Under the pieces are notes generated by a model, which did no database searches, was not told the DNA's origin, and worked only from the letters and a program-made list of their open reading frames with translations. This document shows, in pieces, positions 26,864 through 35,269 of a DNA stretch of 54,988 nt. Where the stretch lies: assembly GCA_016779585.1 (NCBI GenBank), contig JADHNI010000016.1, positions 1 through 54,988 of the forward strand, written 5' to 3'. The position numbers and the translations under genes are program-made. Position 1 is the stretch's first letter, and each line of letters opens with the position of its first letter. The stretch is from Pseudomonadales bacterium. GTDB lineage: Bacteria > Pseudomonadota > Gammaproteobacteria > Pseudomonadales > Azotimanducaceae.

Positions 26864-27712
26864 CTACAGATCGTACCTGCTCTCCCACTGATCAACCAAC
26901 CTGTCAGTTGTGCCATCTTCTTTCATCGCCAGCAGAGCTGCTGCCAATCTGGCAGCGGTAGTATCACCCACGGATGCGGTGCGCTGGTTATCGGGTCGAA
27001 TCTCGATCGCCTCATCATAGTGTTCATTGGGAAACACCTGGATCATGGACGAGCGCTTTGAAAATCCCATGAATAGAGGCTGACTCTTGTCATTGCAACA
27101 CTGAGGATGTTGTCTCACCCGGTTTTCATCAAGCAGGTAGCCGTCATTGGTCGTGCGAAAGTAGGCAATCTCCTGACTGGCAAACCTGAGAAAAACATTG
27201 CGTTTGCTGTGGATCATCTGAAGCCCGTTTTTCATGGCCAGATCTGTCACCTCACGAAACGGCACGTTAAGCGTTTCCGCCTGGGCCCGTTGCGTGCTGC
27301 CTGGCTCGATCATCCAGACAAGTCCAAGTTCGTTCAGTTGCCTAAGATCCCTGATCTCCGGGTAGTCCCTGGGTGTCAGACCAACATACTTCTGAAACCT
27401 TTCCAATCCAACCGGAAAGTACTGCAGCTACTCGGCTCTTTCTGCCGTAAAGCTACCGACTGGATATACATCAATAACCCCATGCTCCAGCCAGAGATAA
27501 ATTCTTTTCTTCGGCGCCCTTACGATTTCGAGCGTACAGCCAATTCTTTTTGTTGCCTCAAGGTAAATATCTTTATATAGACCCGAGTCGTCGGGTGCAG
27601 GTCTCATGAGGTGAAAATTACCCGTTGCCTTGTAACCCACCTTAATCGTGCAGTTTTCGGCATATACAGTGCTGCTTAATGCCAGCACCAGAAGCAGTCC
27701 GAGATATCGCAT
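26864..27712 (-). pseudogene. Periplasmic transporter-type substrate-binding protein (SBP_bac_3-like), interrupted by an in-frame TAG
   Basis: An exported substrate-binding-fold protein. Signal peptide LLLVLALSSTVYA is followed by CTIKVGYKATGNF and SGLYKDIYLEATKRIGC, the usual start of family 3 binding proteins, and the second lobe follows. Codon 95 is TAG (27428-27430): GSFTAERAE, stop, LQYFPVGLERFQKYVGL, all in one frame, after which coding continues to a normal end. No ABC permease or ATPase is adjacent. Instead the gene diverges from a membrane histidine kinase, so it may have served as the periplasmic sensor partner of that kinase. Confidence 0.8.
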
Positions 27713-27808
27713 TGATAGTGGCTCTTTATCCGCAAACCTGATTCTAGTGCTTTAACAGTCACGACAAAACCTGCTGGATGAAATTATACTTACCGGGTTG
27801 CCGGACAG

Positions 27809-29323
27809 ATGTTCAACGAAGTGATTCATTCGCCCTCCTCGAAGCCTAAAATGGACAGTAAATACCGCTCCGGTCTTTCGAGGCGCCTGCTGGTACTGAT
27901 CATTGCCTGCAGCACAACCTTCGCTATTGTTGCAACGGGCGTACAACTCTTTCTTGAATACCAGGATGATATCAAAGCGCTTGATGAGAACGTCTCTTTC
28001 ATTGAAAGCAGTTACGTGCCGGCACTGTCCAGCAGTCTCTACGAACTAAATAGAGAGCAAGTTGATCTGCTGCTTCAAGGCGCATTGCAGCTGAGTGATA
28101 TCGTGTACCTGGACATCGTTGAGGACGTCGGCCTTGAGACCGTAGTGACACAAACCGGCGACCGTGGTTACCAGAACATCAGGGAACACCGTTTTCCCCT
28201 GAGTGTCGATTCATATGGTGAAACTATCCTGGTAGGCACACTGATCGTAGGTGCAACGCACGATGAGATCACGCAAAGGCTGTTTGATCGAGCAATCCGC
28301 CTGCTGGCGATCAATTCTTTGAAAACCTTTGTCGTGTCACTACTGATCTTCTGGATTATCCAGGTGCTGGTAGCAAGACACGTCGTGAGAATGGCTGACT
28401 ATGTCGAGGGCATGACGTTGGAAACCCTGCAGAAAGAACCATTGAAACTTGACCGGTCCACGCCAAAGGACGATGAGCTTCAACAGGTTGTTGTGGCTTT
28501 CAATGAGATGCGCGATCGAATCACGCAGGAGATGAACGAACGCAAAGACGTAGAAGATGAACGTCGGAAGCTTCTCATGGATCTACGGCATGCGGAAAAG
28601 CTTCAGTCTATTGGTCAACTGGCCGGCGGTATCGCTCATGATTTCAATAACCAGCTGCATGCCATTCAGGCAAACGCTGATCTGCTCAAAGCCGTCCATG
28701 CAGAGGATCAGGAAATCGACAAGCTGGTTGATGGCATCCTGAAATCCTGTCATCGATCCGAGGACTTGATTGCAGACTTACTGGCATTTTCGAGGAAACG
28801 AAATTCGAGATTGAACCTGACCAGTGTGAACACCATCGTCAAAGAAGTGGGATCAGTCCTGCAACTCGGCAAGAGTCGACTGGCCGTACGCATAGACGCC
28901 AATGCTTCAAACGATACGATTATGGCGGACTCATCACACATACAGAGCGCCTTACTGAACCTCGGTGTCAATGCGTGCGATGCCCTGCAGGATGAAGGAA
29001 CTATCACTTTCAGAACGGAGAATATGGAAATCACTGAGCCAATCCGCACTTCTGAAATCGAGATAGCTCCTGGTGAATACATCCAGATTTCAATTACTGA
29101 CAATGGTCCAGGCATTCCAGAGGAGAACCTCAACCGGATTTTCGAGCCCTACTTCACGACCAAGGACGTCGGCAAGGGTACCGGAATGGGACTCGCCGCC
29201 GTTTACGGAACCATCCTCGCTCACAGCGGGCTGTTTCGCGTCGAGAGTAAAGTCGGAGAAGGATCAACCTTTTACGTGATCCTGCCTGTTCATGTCACAG
29301 AACCCGCTTCGACGGATACCTGA
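27809..29323 (+). CDS. Membrane sensor histidine kinase
   Basis: A 504-residue kinase. Two membrane helices (about residues 26-48 and 170-188) bracket a periplasmic sensor domain of about 120 residues that I cannot name. The cytoplasmic part has a HAMP-like linker, then the H-box LAGGIAHDFNNQLHAIQ with the phosphoacceptor His near 277. The ATPase domain has NLGVNACDAL (N), DNGPGIP (G1), FEPYFTT (F) and GKGTGMGLAAV (G2). The HDFNN form is common in kinases that act with separate receivers. No response regulator is nearby; the divergent neighbour is a substrate-binding protein. Confidence 0.93.
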   Translation: MFNEVIHSPSSKPKMDSKYRSGLSRRLLVLIIACSTTFAIVATGVQLFLEYQDDIKALDENVSFIESSYVPALSSSLYELNREQVDLLLQGALQLSDIVYLDIVEDVGLETVVTQTGDRGYQNIREHRFPLSVDSYGETILVGTLIVGATHDEITQRLFDRAIRLLAINSLKTFVVSLLIFWIIQVLVARHVVRMADYVEGMTLETLQKEPLKLDRSTPKDDELQQVVVAFNEMRDRITQEMNERKDVEDERRKLLMDLRHAEKLQSIGQLAGGIAHDFNNQLHAIQANADLLKAVHAEDQEIDKLVDGILKSCHRSEDLIADLLAFSRKRNSRLNLTSVNTIVKEVGSVLQLGKSRLAVRIDANASNDTIMADSSHIQSALLNLGVNACDALQDEGTITFRTENMEITEPIRTSEIEIAPGEYIQISITDNGPGIPEENLNRIFEPYFTTKDVGKGTGMGLAAVYGTILAHSGLFRVESKVGEGSTFYVILPVHVTEPASTDT

Positions 29324-29338
29324 GAAACCTCCTTAACA

Positions 29339-30568
29339 TCATCTGCCGGAGGTATAGGACAGCATCAATGAAACCAGCATTCCCACACCGATAATGGTCA
29401 GGAGGAAATTGATCACACCACCCAGCCCAGGCAGGCAGACCGCAACAATCACACCAAACAGGCCGACAAAGAGTGTCAATGCCAGGTTTTCATCCTCTTC
29501 CCGCGAACTGAGCAACATCGATCCGAGCATGTAGGCAACCACAATTTTGGCGAAGTAGATCAGGGCTATCCAGAAGAAGATACCTAACATGGCGAGAGGC
29601 AAACCCACCAGTGTCATCGCAAACAAGACCGCTATGATCGGCATGCTGACGACAGCGACCAGGCCAATTCCTGCTGTCTTCAGTCCCTCAACGCCACCCT
29701 CAAGCTCAACATCACGGGCTGCCGGGACCAGCCACAGGAAAAGAAGACCGGCGATAAACGCAGCAGCCAACCGCACCAGTTGCCTGATGTAGTAGTCACC
29801 GGTGAGGTAACGGTTTCTCGGGGTCAGGTCTTCCGGCAACCCGGGGAATTCAATGGCACCGCCAACAAAGGCGCTGTCCGACTTCTGGAAATCCTCTTCA
29901 TCACCCCTGAATCGAACATTACCTGCAATCTTCGACTGACCCAGCAGATTCAGGGATTGGGCAAACACCTCCGCGTCCTCTCCGACTTCACCGCTGACTT
30001 CGACCATTTCAGCAAACGTCACCAGGTCTTTTTTCACGGTCCCGGAAAACACTATAGTCTCAGCAAACCCCACAGAGTTACCCGTTACTTCAGTACCTGA
30101 ACTGACAAACAGGCTGTTTGAGAAGGTCCACAGATCACCGCCAATACTGGTCTCATCGATTTCCAGTGACGAGCTGGCGCCGAGGAGTGATCCACCGACA
30201 TCACCCCGGATCGTAATCGATTCCGCAAAGGTAATGAGGTTGCCTGAAACTTCGCCGTTGACCACAACCCTGCGGCTGAATGCAAACAGATCCCCTGTGA
30301 CATCACCATCAACAACAATGGTTTCACCGGCAGCAATCACGGTGTCATTGATGACTTCATCTTCCGCAATGGTAATCAGCAAACCTTCTGTTCCTTCTGT
30401 TCGCATCTCCAACGCCATAGAATCAATGGGTACAAGCAGCCCGGCCAGCAATGTCGCAGACGCAATGGCGAGAAGATTCACGCGCGCTCGACGAACAGAG
30501 ACTGCAATCCAGAGCGCCAGCACGGCCAGAACAGAAACTCCAATAAACGCGAAATAGTTAGTAATCAT
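29339..30568 (-). CDS. Bactofilin-like polymer-forming protein with C-terminal membrane helices
   Basis: A 409-residue protein: one N-terminal membrane helix (FAFIGVSVLAVLALWIAV), a signal-like second hydrophobic stretch, then about 150 residues of hydrophobic-stepped repeats typical of polymer-forming/bactofilin beta-helices (VVVDGDVTGDLFAFSRRV; GEVSGNLITFAE), then four or so C-terminal helices. ATG 30568 is chosen because AGGAGGGAG lies just upstream, one of the strongest ribosome sites in the window, although the frame is open further. It follows an ECF sigma and zinc-finger anti-sigma gene and may be the membrane part of that signalling unit. Role in cell-surface structure is inference. 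Confidence 0.75.
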   Translation of the reverse strand: MITNYFAFIGVSVLAVLALWIAVSVRRARVNLLAIASATLLAGLLVPIDSMALEMRTEGTEGLLITIAEDEVINDTVIAAGETIVVDGDVTGDLFAFSRRVVVNGEVSGNLITFAESITIRGDVGGSLLGASSSLEIDETSIGGDLWTFSNSLFVSSGTEVTGNSVGFAETIVFSGTVKKDLVTFAEMVEVSGEVGEDAEVFAQSLNLLGQSKIAGNVRFRGDEEDFQKSDSAFVGGAIEFPGLPEDLTPRNRYLTGDYYIRQLVRLAAAFIAGLLFLWLVPAARDVELEGGVEGLKTAGIGLVAVVSMPIIAVLFAMTLVGLPLAMLGIFFWIALIYFAKIVVAYMLGSMLLSSREEDENLALTLFVGLFGVIVAVCLPGLGGVINFLLTIIGVGMLVSLMLSYTSGR

Positions 30569-30778
30569 GTTGACTCCCTCCTCGGAGATAAACAGCAGAC
30601 CGGTTTCAACCATCACTTCGAAACCATCCGGTACGGGTACCGAAAATCTTGAGAGCGCGGTAAACAGCAGTTCAACTGCGAGTTCACCGAACAATGTTTT
30701 CCAAACAAACTGAAGAACCCAGATGAGCCCCCGGTAGCCAGGTTGGCCATGACAAATTCACGCAGACCCATTCGTCGC
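30569..30778 (-). other. Coding-like linker between anti-sigma and bactofilin genes, split across frames
   Basis: This 210-base stretch has a readable piece in one frame (FKRRMGLREFVMANLATG) that runs into a piece in another (LIWVLQFVWKTLFGELAV, then SVPVPDGFEVMVETG) at a run of five G (30728-30732). The second piece is hydrophobic and in frame with the bactofilin gene, and the anti-sigma gene is in that frame too. Two compensating single-base changes would join all three into one protein: zinc finger, membrane helix, bactofilin. Alternatively the sense-like reading is chance. Confidence 0.35.
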
Positions 30779-30982
30779 TTAAAGCGCGGTTTCCGCCGGC
30801 AAATCGATTCCGTCCAGGGTAGTCACCGATGCATGGATGAGGTTACGTTCATTGCGCCAGGCGTCGACTTTTGTCCCGCAGGATTCACATTCAGCGAGAT
30901 GGTCAGCAGCCTGGGCATGTTCCGCGGATTCCAGCGCACCATCCACATACATGGAACACTGAAGTTCGGTCAGGTGATTCAT
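30779..30982 (-). CDS. Anti-sigma factor, zinc-finger (ZAS) domain
   Basis: A 67-residue protein matching the N-terminal zinc-binding domain of anti-sigma factors: CSMYVDGALE, then DHLAECESCG, the HxxxCxxC motif. The ATG overlaps the sigma factor's TGA (ATGA), so they are translationally coupled. It has no membrane helix of its own, which is short for the family; the missing helix may be the split coding-like sequence just downstream. It should bind and restrain the adjacent sigma factor. Confidence 0.83.
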   Translation of the reverse strand: MNHLTELQCSMYVDGALESAEHAQAADHLAECESCGTKVDAWRNERNLIHASVTTLDGIDLPAETAL

Positions 30983-31497
30983 GGCTGATCTCCTTTTTCG
31001 AGGGCAACACGCAGTTGCTGCTTCGCCCGGAGCAGCAGCACACCTACATGATTTCGACTGATTTCAAGATCCCGTGCAATTTCGTCGTAAGACGCATCGT
31101 GAAAATAGGCAAGCACCAGCGGCACGCGGTACTTATCGGGTAAACCCCGGATCGCCTGGGTCAGTGCATCGGCATCCTGTTCACTCGCCAGCTGGAGCGG
31201 CGGTGACGGACTGCCTGATGACACCTGGTCAAACTCAAACTGCTCATCGTCAAACAGGGCCCCCGTTCGACTTCGTTTACGCAAGACATCAATACAGTAA
31301 CGATTGGCAATCGTCGCAATCCACTGCCAGAAGGGCTGCGTTGAGTCATATCGATCGAAATGTCGGTAGGCCCGCATAAGCGTTTCCTGTGCGGCATCCT
31401 CGGCAAGTGGCGCGGAGCCCAGCAGCTGCCTGCAAAGCCCGAATACACGAACTTAGTACTCCCGGTAGAGAATATCGAAAGCGACGTTCGTTGCCAT
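30979..31497 (-). pseudogene. ECF-type RNA polymerase sigma factor, with an in-frame TAA near the N-terminus
   Basis: Region 2 is clear (LAEDAAQETLMRAYRHFDRY, then WIATIANRYCIDVLRKRSR), as is region 4 (IRGLPDKYRVPLVLAYFHDA, then IARDLEISRNHVGVLLLRAK). Starting at ATG 31497 the frame reads MATNVAFDILYREY, TAA (31453-31455, codon 15), VRVFGLCRQLLGSAP, all conserved sigma region 2.1 sequence. A start within the later part (for example ATG 31377) would lose core-binding residues. So either the gene is inactive, or the stop is a sequence error, or it is read through. Coupled to the anti-sigma gene by ATGA. Confidence 0.82.
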
Positions 31498-31558
31498 TTG
31501 CTGGATCCCGGTTTGTTATACGGTATTACGCGGTAGCTTGGAGTTTATTACAGAAATG

Positions 31559-31578
31559 TGTCGCACTATTTTGCGACA
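31559..31578. terminator. Perfect inverted repeat between TSUP and sigma genes
   Basis: TGTCGCA and TGCGACA form perfect 7-base arms with a 6-base AT-rich loop. It lies 26 bases past the end of the TSUP gene (minus strand) and about 60 bases before the sigma start. No T-run follows in the TSUP direction, so termination would be imperfect. It could instead be an operator for the sigma operon. Confidence 0.4.
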
Positions 31579-31603
31579 GGGGCACACCGGGGAAATGTAC
31601 GGA

Positions 31604-32365
31604 TCAGGTGATCAGCTGGGGAACTGACTGTGAAAGCACGAACAGCGCAACCACAACCAGAAAAGCACCAAATCCTGTTTTGAGCTTTTCCTGGGGAACG
31701 CGGCAGGCAAAGTGGCTACCGATCAGACTGCCGAAGATACCGGCAACCGTGAAGAATCCAATGACGCCCCAATCAATACTGAGGTTTGAAGCCTGGATCA
31801 CTTCCAGGTACTTCACAAAGCCAGCTACTGATTTGAGCGTGATAATAACCAGGCTGGTTGCAATCGCCTGCTGCATGGTGAGCCCGCCCAGCAGCACCAG
31901 GGCGGGCACAATGAGGAACCCACCACCAACACCAACAAAGCCAGTCACAATACCAACAACAAAACCTTCTGCACCAACCTTGTAGATGTTGGTTTCCTTG
32001 ATGCACGGCTCAGGACTGGACGGTTTCAGCATGAAAAACGATGCCACCAGCATGACGACGGCGAACGTCAGCATCTGCAGCGCACCAGATGCATAAGCGG
32101 ACAGTGCCGCACCTGCATAGGTACCCACGATTCCTGGAACGCCAAACATGAGGACAGTGCGCCACTGAACCAGTTTCTGCTGGATAAACTGGGCCGCACC
32201 TACCATCGAAATCAGGGCTACGATCGCAAGAGAACTCGCTATGGCGACTTTCTCGTCCTGACCAACCAGGTAGACCAGGATAGGCACGGTCAATATGGAC
32301 CCGCCGGAGCCAAGGAGCCCGAGACTTAGACCGACAAGTAATGCGCCTGGTAGAACAAGAACCAT
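31604..32365 (-). CDS. TSUP (TauE/SafE) family membrane permease
   Basis: A 253-residue inner-membrane protein with about eight helices and the duplicated TSUP signature: LGLLGSGGSILTVPILVYLV in the first half and GFVGVGGGFLIVPALVLLGG in the second. Family members export sulfite, sulfonates or other organosulfur anions. It lies downstream (minus strand) of a DUF442 protein, a pairing known from sulfide/persulfide detoxification clusters (BigR/Blh type). Its own promoter and dyad lie just upstream (32377-32424). Confidence 0.9.
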   Translation of the reverse strand: MVLVLPGALLVGLSLGLLGSGGSILTVPILVYLVGQDEKVAIASSLAIVALISMVGAAQFIQQKLVQWRTVLMFGVPGIVGTYAGAALSAYASGALQMLTFAVVMLVASFFMLKPSSPEPCIKETNIYKVGAEGFVVGIVTGFVGVGGGFLIVPALVLLGGLTMQQAIATSLVIITLKSVAGFVKYLEVIQASNLSIDWGVIGFFTVAGIFGSLIGSHFACRVPQEKLKTGFGAFLVVVALFVLSQSVPQLIT

Positions 32366-32376
32366 ATAAGGGTTGG

Positions 32377-32390
32377 CTATATGTATATAG
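32377..32390. promoter_or_regulatory. Operator-like dyad at the TSUP transcription start
   Basis: CTATAT and ATATAG are perfect 6-base arms around a 2-base spacer. It lies 12 bases before the TSUP start codon and covers the expected transcription start of the promoter at 32397-32424, where a repressor would block initiation. An ArsR/BigR-type repressor would fit the gene content, but none is encoded in the window. Confidence 0.4.
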
Positions 32391-32396
32391 GCAATG

Positions 32397-32424
32397 ATTA
32401 TATGCTTATATCATTTTATTACAA
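32397..32424 (-). promoter_or_regulatory. Sigma-70 promoter for the TSUP gene
   Basis: On the minus strand, TTGTAA (32424-32419), a 16-base spacer and TATAAT (32402-32397). The -10 box is perfect and the -35 matches four of six consensus bases. The start of transcription would fall near 32390, about 25 bases before the ATG. Confidence 0.5.
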
Positions 32425-32459
32425 GAGCGGACGGGTACCTCTGAGACCCGCGTCAGCAG

Positions 32460-33023
32460 CTATTCCTGGGCTTCTGCTCCCTTCAAACGCCTCTCTACAG
32501 CGCCTCCCAAGAATGCCTCAAAGGGTTGGCTGCCAAAATTTACCTGTTTCCCCATTTCAATTGCGGTTTCCAGGGGAACACCCTTTTCGCTGGCAAGGTA
32601 GGCTACCCACAGATCGGAGGCCCGGCGACCACTCGCACAGTGCAACAGTACACCGCCTGTTGAGTTCGCAACGGCCTCGGCGAAATGTTTCACCGTATCA
32701 GGTGAGTAGGGATAATCAGGACCACCGCTGGGCAGGTAGACGTAGTTCATGTCCATTGCTTCCACAATCTCTTTTTCAACGGCCATGGGGCCCTGGGACT
32801 TCATCTCCTCAGGAGTTCTCAGGTTGACGACCGTCACTACGCCTCGATGCTGCATCTCTTTCAGTGCATTTGGATCAAGCGGCTGACCCGCAATGTAAAT
32901 GTCTCCCGCCTGGTAGACCACACCGGCAAAAGCATCCGTTTCGATCTTTTTGATTGAATCGGCAACTGCGCCGGACGCAATCCCTAAGAGGAAGAAAAAG
33001 ACGGCAAGTCCGGGAAGCTTCAT
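32460..33023 (-). CDS. Exported DUF442/tyrosine-phosphatase-like protein
   Basis: A 187-residue protein with a signal peptide (FFFLLGIASGAVA) and a DUF442/dual-specificity-phosphatase-like domain. It has YIAGQPLDP, VVNLRTPEE and the active-site loop LLHCASGRRASDLW, a C-x4-R form found in the N-terminal domain of Blh-type proteins. Here there is no metallo-beta-lactamase (persulfide dioxygenase) domain attached. Its ATG overlaps the stop of the upstream membrane protein gene (ATGA). The facing TSUP permease suggests a link to sulfur stress, but a phosphatase acting in the periplasm is also possible. Confidence 0.8.
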   Translation of the reverse strand: MKLPGLAVFFFLLGIASGAVADSIKKIETDAFAGVVYQAGDIYIAGQPLDPNALKEMQHRGVVTVVNLRTPEEMKSQGPMAVEKEIVEAMDMNYVYLPSGGPDYPYSPDTVKHFAEAVANSTGGVLLHCASGRRASDLWVAYLASEKGVPLETAIEMGKQVNFGSQPFEAFLGGAVERRLKGAEAQE

Positions 33024-34015
33024 CCGCCGAACAGGTCCTTCTGTGCCTTGCGCCAGAACAGCAGGCCGATGAATGCGTTGAAAAGGATGAAGAAGTTGTG
33101 TTGTACAAATCCGAACGCGGCCATCTGTCCTTCGTTTTCAGGAAACAGGATTACCCAGAAAGTGATTGCCGCAGCGCGCATGGGTGTGGGCACGGCTGCT
33201 GCAAAGAAGATGACCGGAAGATAAGGCCAGATCATCAGGAGACTCGCTTCTACCCCAAACAGGTTGAGGGCAATGGTGTAAACACCAATGGCGGCCAGTA
33301 AAGCAGGCGAGCGCAGCACAAAAAACATGGCGTAGTGCCATGGTTTTGCCAGTCTGAAAGCATGCAGGATTCGCTTCTCCCGCAGGTCAAACGCGGAAAG
33401 TATCCAGCCCTGGAAGTAAGCTATCCAGACGACGAGGAAAATGGCTCCGGACAATGCCAGCCAGGGAATCAGCCCAAAGACCGGTGGCAGTGACGCACCA
33501 CTGAAAAAATAACCCAACGTCGCCCAGACCATCAGGTAGAACACCTCGCAGAACATGATGAACAGCATCACTGAACCCACTTCCCAGCCCGGTACTTCAT
33601 GACGGCGGTTCAGGTAATAAGCCATGGCGCCCTTGCCAATCTGTTCGTTGAAGATGGAGATGATGTAGGCACTGGCCCTGACCGGAAGAATGTCCGTGTA
33701 CTTGATGTCAGTAATGAACCAGTTAAGTGTGCGGGTAACGACCAGGGTGTCGACCAGGAAAAAGAATATGGAGTAGCCAACCATGACCGCGAGCCAGGTC
33801 ACCCAGTCCACGGCCGCGAATACCTGCACCATGTAGTCGACGATCGACATACCCTCCCGGGATGCGGCACCATGCAGTTTGTAGTAAAGGAAGCCGAAAC
33901 ACACGATCGTGATAACGAAAAAAATTACTCGACCAACCAGGTTACCGCGACGTGGCGGTTGCTCTTCTCCTGCCTGATTTTCCGTTTCGTTACCTGGGGG
34001 TGCAGCTTCAGTCAA
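33020..34015 (-). CDS. Polytopic membrane protein, YbhN/LPG-synthase-transmembrane-like
   Basis: A 331-residue integral membrane protein with about eight hydrophobic helices after a short, proline- and glutamate-rich cytoplasmic N-terminus. The segment FNEQIGKGAMAYYLNRR and the overall helix layout resemble the flippase-like membrane domain of lysylphosphatidylglycerol synthases and YbhN, but the match is weak. Start is TTG. It is coupled to the DUF442 gene by a four-base overlap. I cannot assign a function with confidence. Confidence 0.6.
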   Translation of the reverse strand: MTEAAPPGNETENQAGEEQPPRRGNLVGRVIFFVITIVCFGFLYYKLHGAASREGMSIVDYMVQVFAAVDWVTWLAVMVGYSIFFFLVDTLVVTRTLNWFITDIKYTDILPVRASAYIISIFNEQIGKGAMAYYLNRRHEVPGWEVGSVMLFIMFCEVFYLMVWATLGYFFSGASLPPVFGLIPWLALSGAIFLVVWIAYFQGWILSAFDLREKRILHAFRLAKPWHYAMFFVLRSPALLAAIGVYTIALNLFGVEASLLMIWPYLPVIFFAAAVPTPMRAAAITFWVILFPENEGQMAAFGFVQHNFFILFNAFIGLLFWRKAQKDLFGG

Positions 34016-34072
34016 TGGGATTGCCCGGCTTCTTTATAAACCTGCAGTTTACACGACATTTTGAACAGGGGA

Positions 34073-35269
34073 TCAGGCGTCTTTCGGCCGGGCACTGTCC
34101 ACATCGAGCGCGCCCTCGATTGAGGTGAACAGCTCAATTTTGCCGAAAGAAAGCACCTTGGAAGGCAGATCACGAAGCAATATCACATCTGTTTCACCGG
34201 CCTGTTCTGTGGCGACAAAAGACGTCCACGCATTTCCGCCGTTGCGCTTGGAAACATAGGCGGCCCGGTCAGCAAGCGCTACTACACGCTCCCAGGTCAA
34301 CATTCTCGGGTTTGCTGCATTAAACGGATAATGGGCAAATCCTATGGAGGCGGCGACATACCCGACATTGCCATCCTCAACCAGAGAGGCCACGCCAATG
34401 CTGACCGTCACGGGCCTTGAATCCAGCATATGTTGCACCTCGACCAGCGCCCTCAGGTCCTCTGCTGTCTGCGCGGCTTCTGCTCCGCCGGTGTCGTTGA
34501 GCAGCACCAAGAATTCTTCACCTCCAAGCCTGAAAATCTGGTCAACCTTACGGAACCGGCCGCGCAGGAGTTCCCCGAGGGCTGAGAGCACCTCGTCACC
34601 TACTGCATGGCCCAGCTGGTCATTGACTGCCTTGAAATGGTCGATATCAATAGCCAGCAGCGTCATCGGCGTTTTCGAACGCAGGAATTGCTGCAGGGCC
34701 CGGTTCAGTGCGTCGTGCAGCATGACCCGGTTGTTGAGGCCTGTCAGGGAATCCGTAATCGCCAGCTGCTGCAGTCTTTCCTGGGCTTCCATGATTGAAA
34801 ACATGAAGATGGAGGTAAATACCGTGACGGCCGCCAGGGTGGCACCGGCCCGCAGGCCGATACCACTGCCGAGCTCATTCCACGCCTGGGGTACCACGAC
34901 AAGAATCATCGCGAGCGCTGCCAGAGGCGCAACCCGCTCCTTCAGCATGATGAAGAAGGCAAGAATTCCCGGGTAACACCAGAGCACACCGATAATGCCC
35001 TGGTTCTGGATAGAGACATACAGAAAACCAATGACTGCAGGCACAATCACCAGCAGGGAAATCAGGCCCGGGTCACGACGGTTATAGATCAACCATCCAA
35101 TGGCAATCATGGCTGTACAGATAAGCAGTGAACCCAGTCCAAGCAGGACCCTGCCCTGTACGAGATTGTTGATCGCGAACGAACCCAGGATCAGCAGGCA
35201 CGCCACCGCAAGGCCCAGGTTCGCCCGACCCCGGAAATCGAGACTGCTGATGCCCTGCCTGCTGCTCAT
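34073..35269 (-). CDS. Membrane-bound diguanylate cyclase (GGDEF)
   Basis: A 398-residue c-di-GMP synthase. The N-terminal 170 residues hold about six hydrophobic helices forming a membrane sensor. The catalytic domain starts AITDSLTGLNNRVML, with LLAIDIDHFKAVNDQLGH and the signature RLGGEEFLVLL (GGEEF, an active variant). An insert of about 20 residues (VGYVAASIGFAHYPFN) precedes the usual ERVVALADRAAYVSKRNG. No EAL domain is present. Its ATG overlaps the stop of the carotenoid oxygenase frame (TAATG), so the two are probably coupled. Confidence 0.93.
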   Translation of the reverse strand: MSSRQGISSLDFRGRANLGLAVACLLILGSFAINNLVQGRVLLGLGSLLICTAMIAIGWLIYNRRDPGLISLLVIVPAVIGFLYVSIQNQGIIGVLWCYPGILAFFIMLKERVAPLAALAMILVVVPQAWNELGSGIGLRAGATLAAVTVFTSIFMFSIMEAQERLQQLAITDSLTGLNNRVMLHDALNRALQQFLRSKTPMTLLAIDIDHFKAVNDQLGHAVGDEVLSALGELLRGRFRKVDQIFRLGGEEFLVLLNDTGGAEAAQTAEDLRALVEVQHMLDSRPVTVSIGVASLVEDGNVGYVAASIGFAHYPFNAANPRMLTWERVVALADRAAYVSKRNGGNAWTSFVATEQAGETDVILLRDLPSKVLSFGKIELFTSIEGALDVDSARPKDA

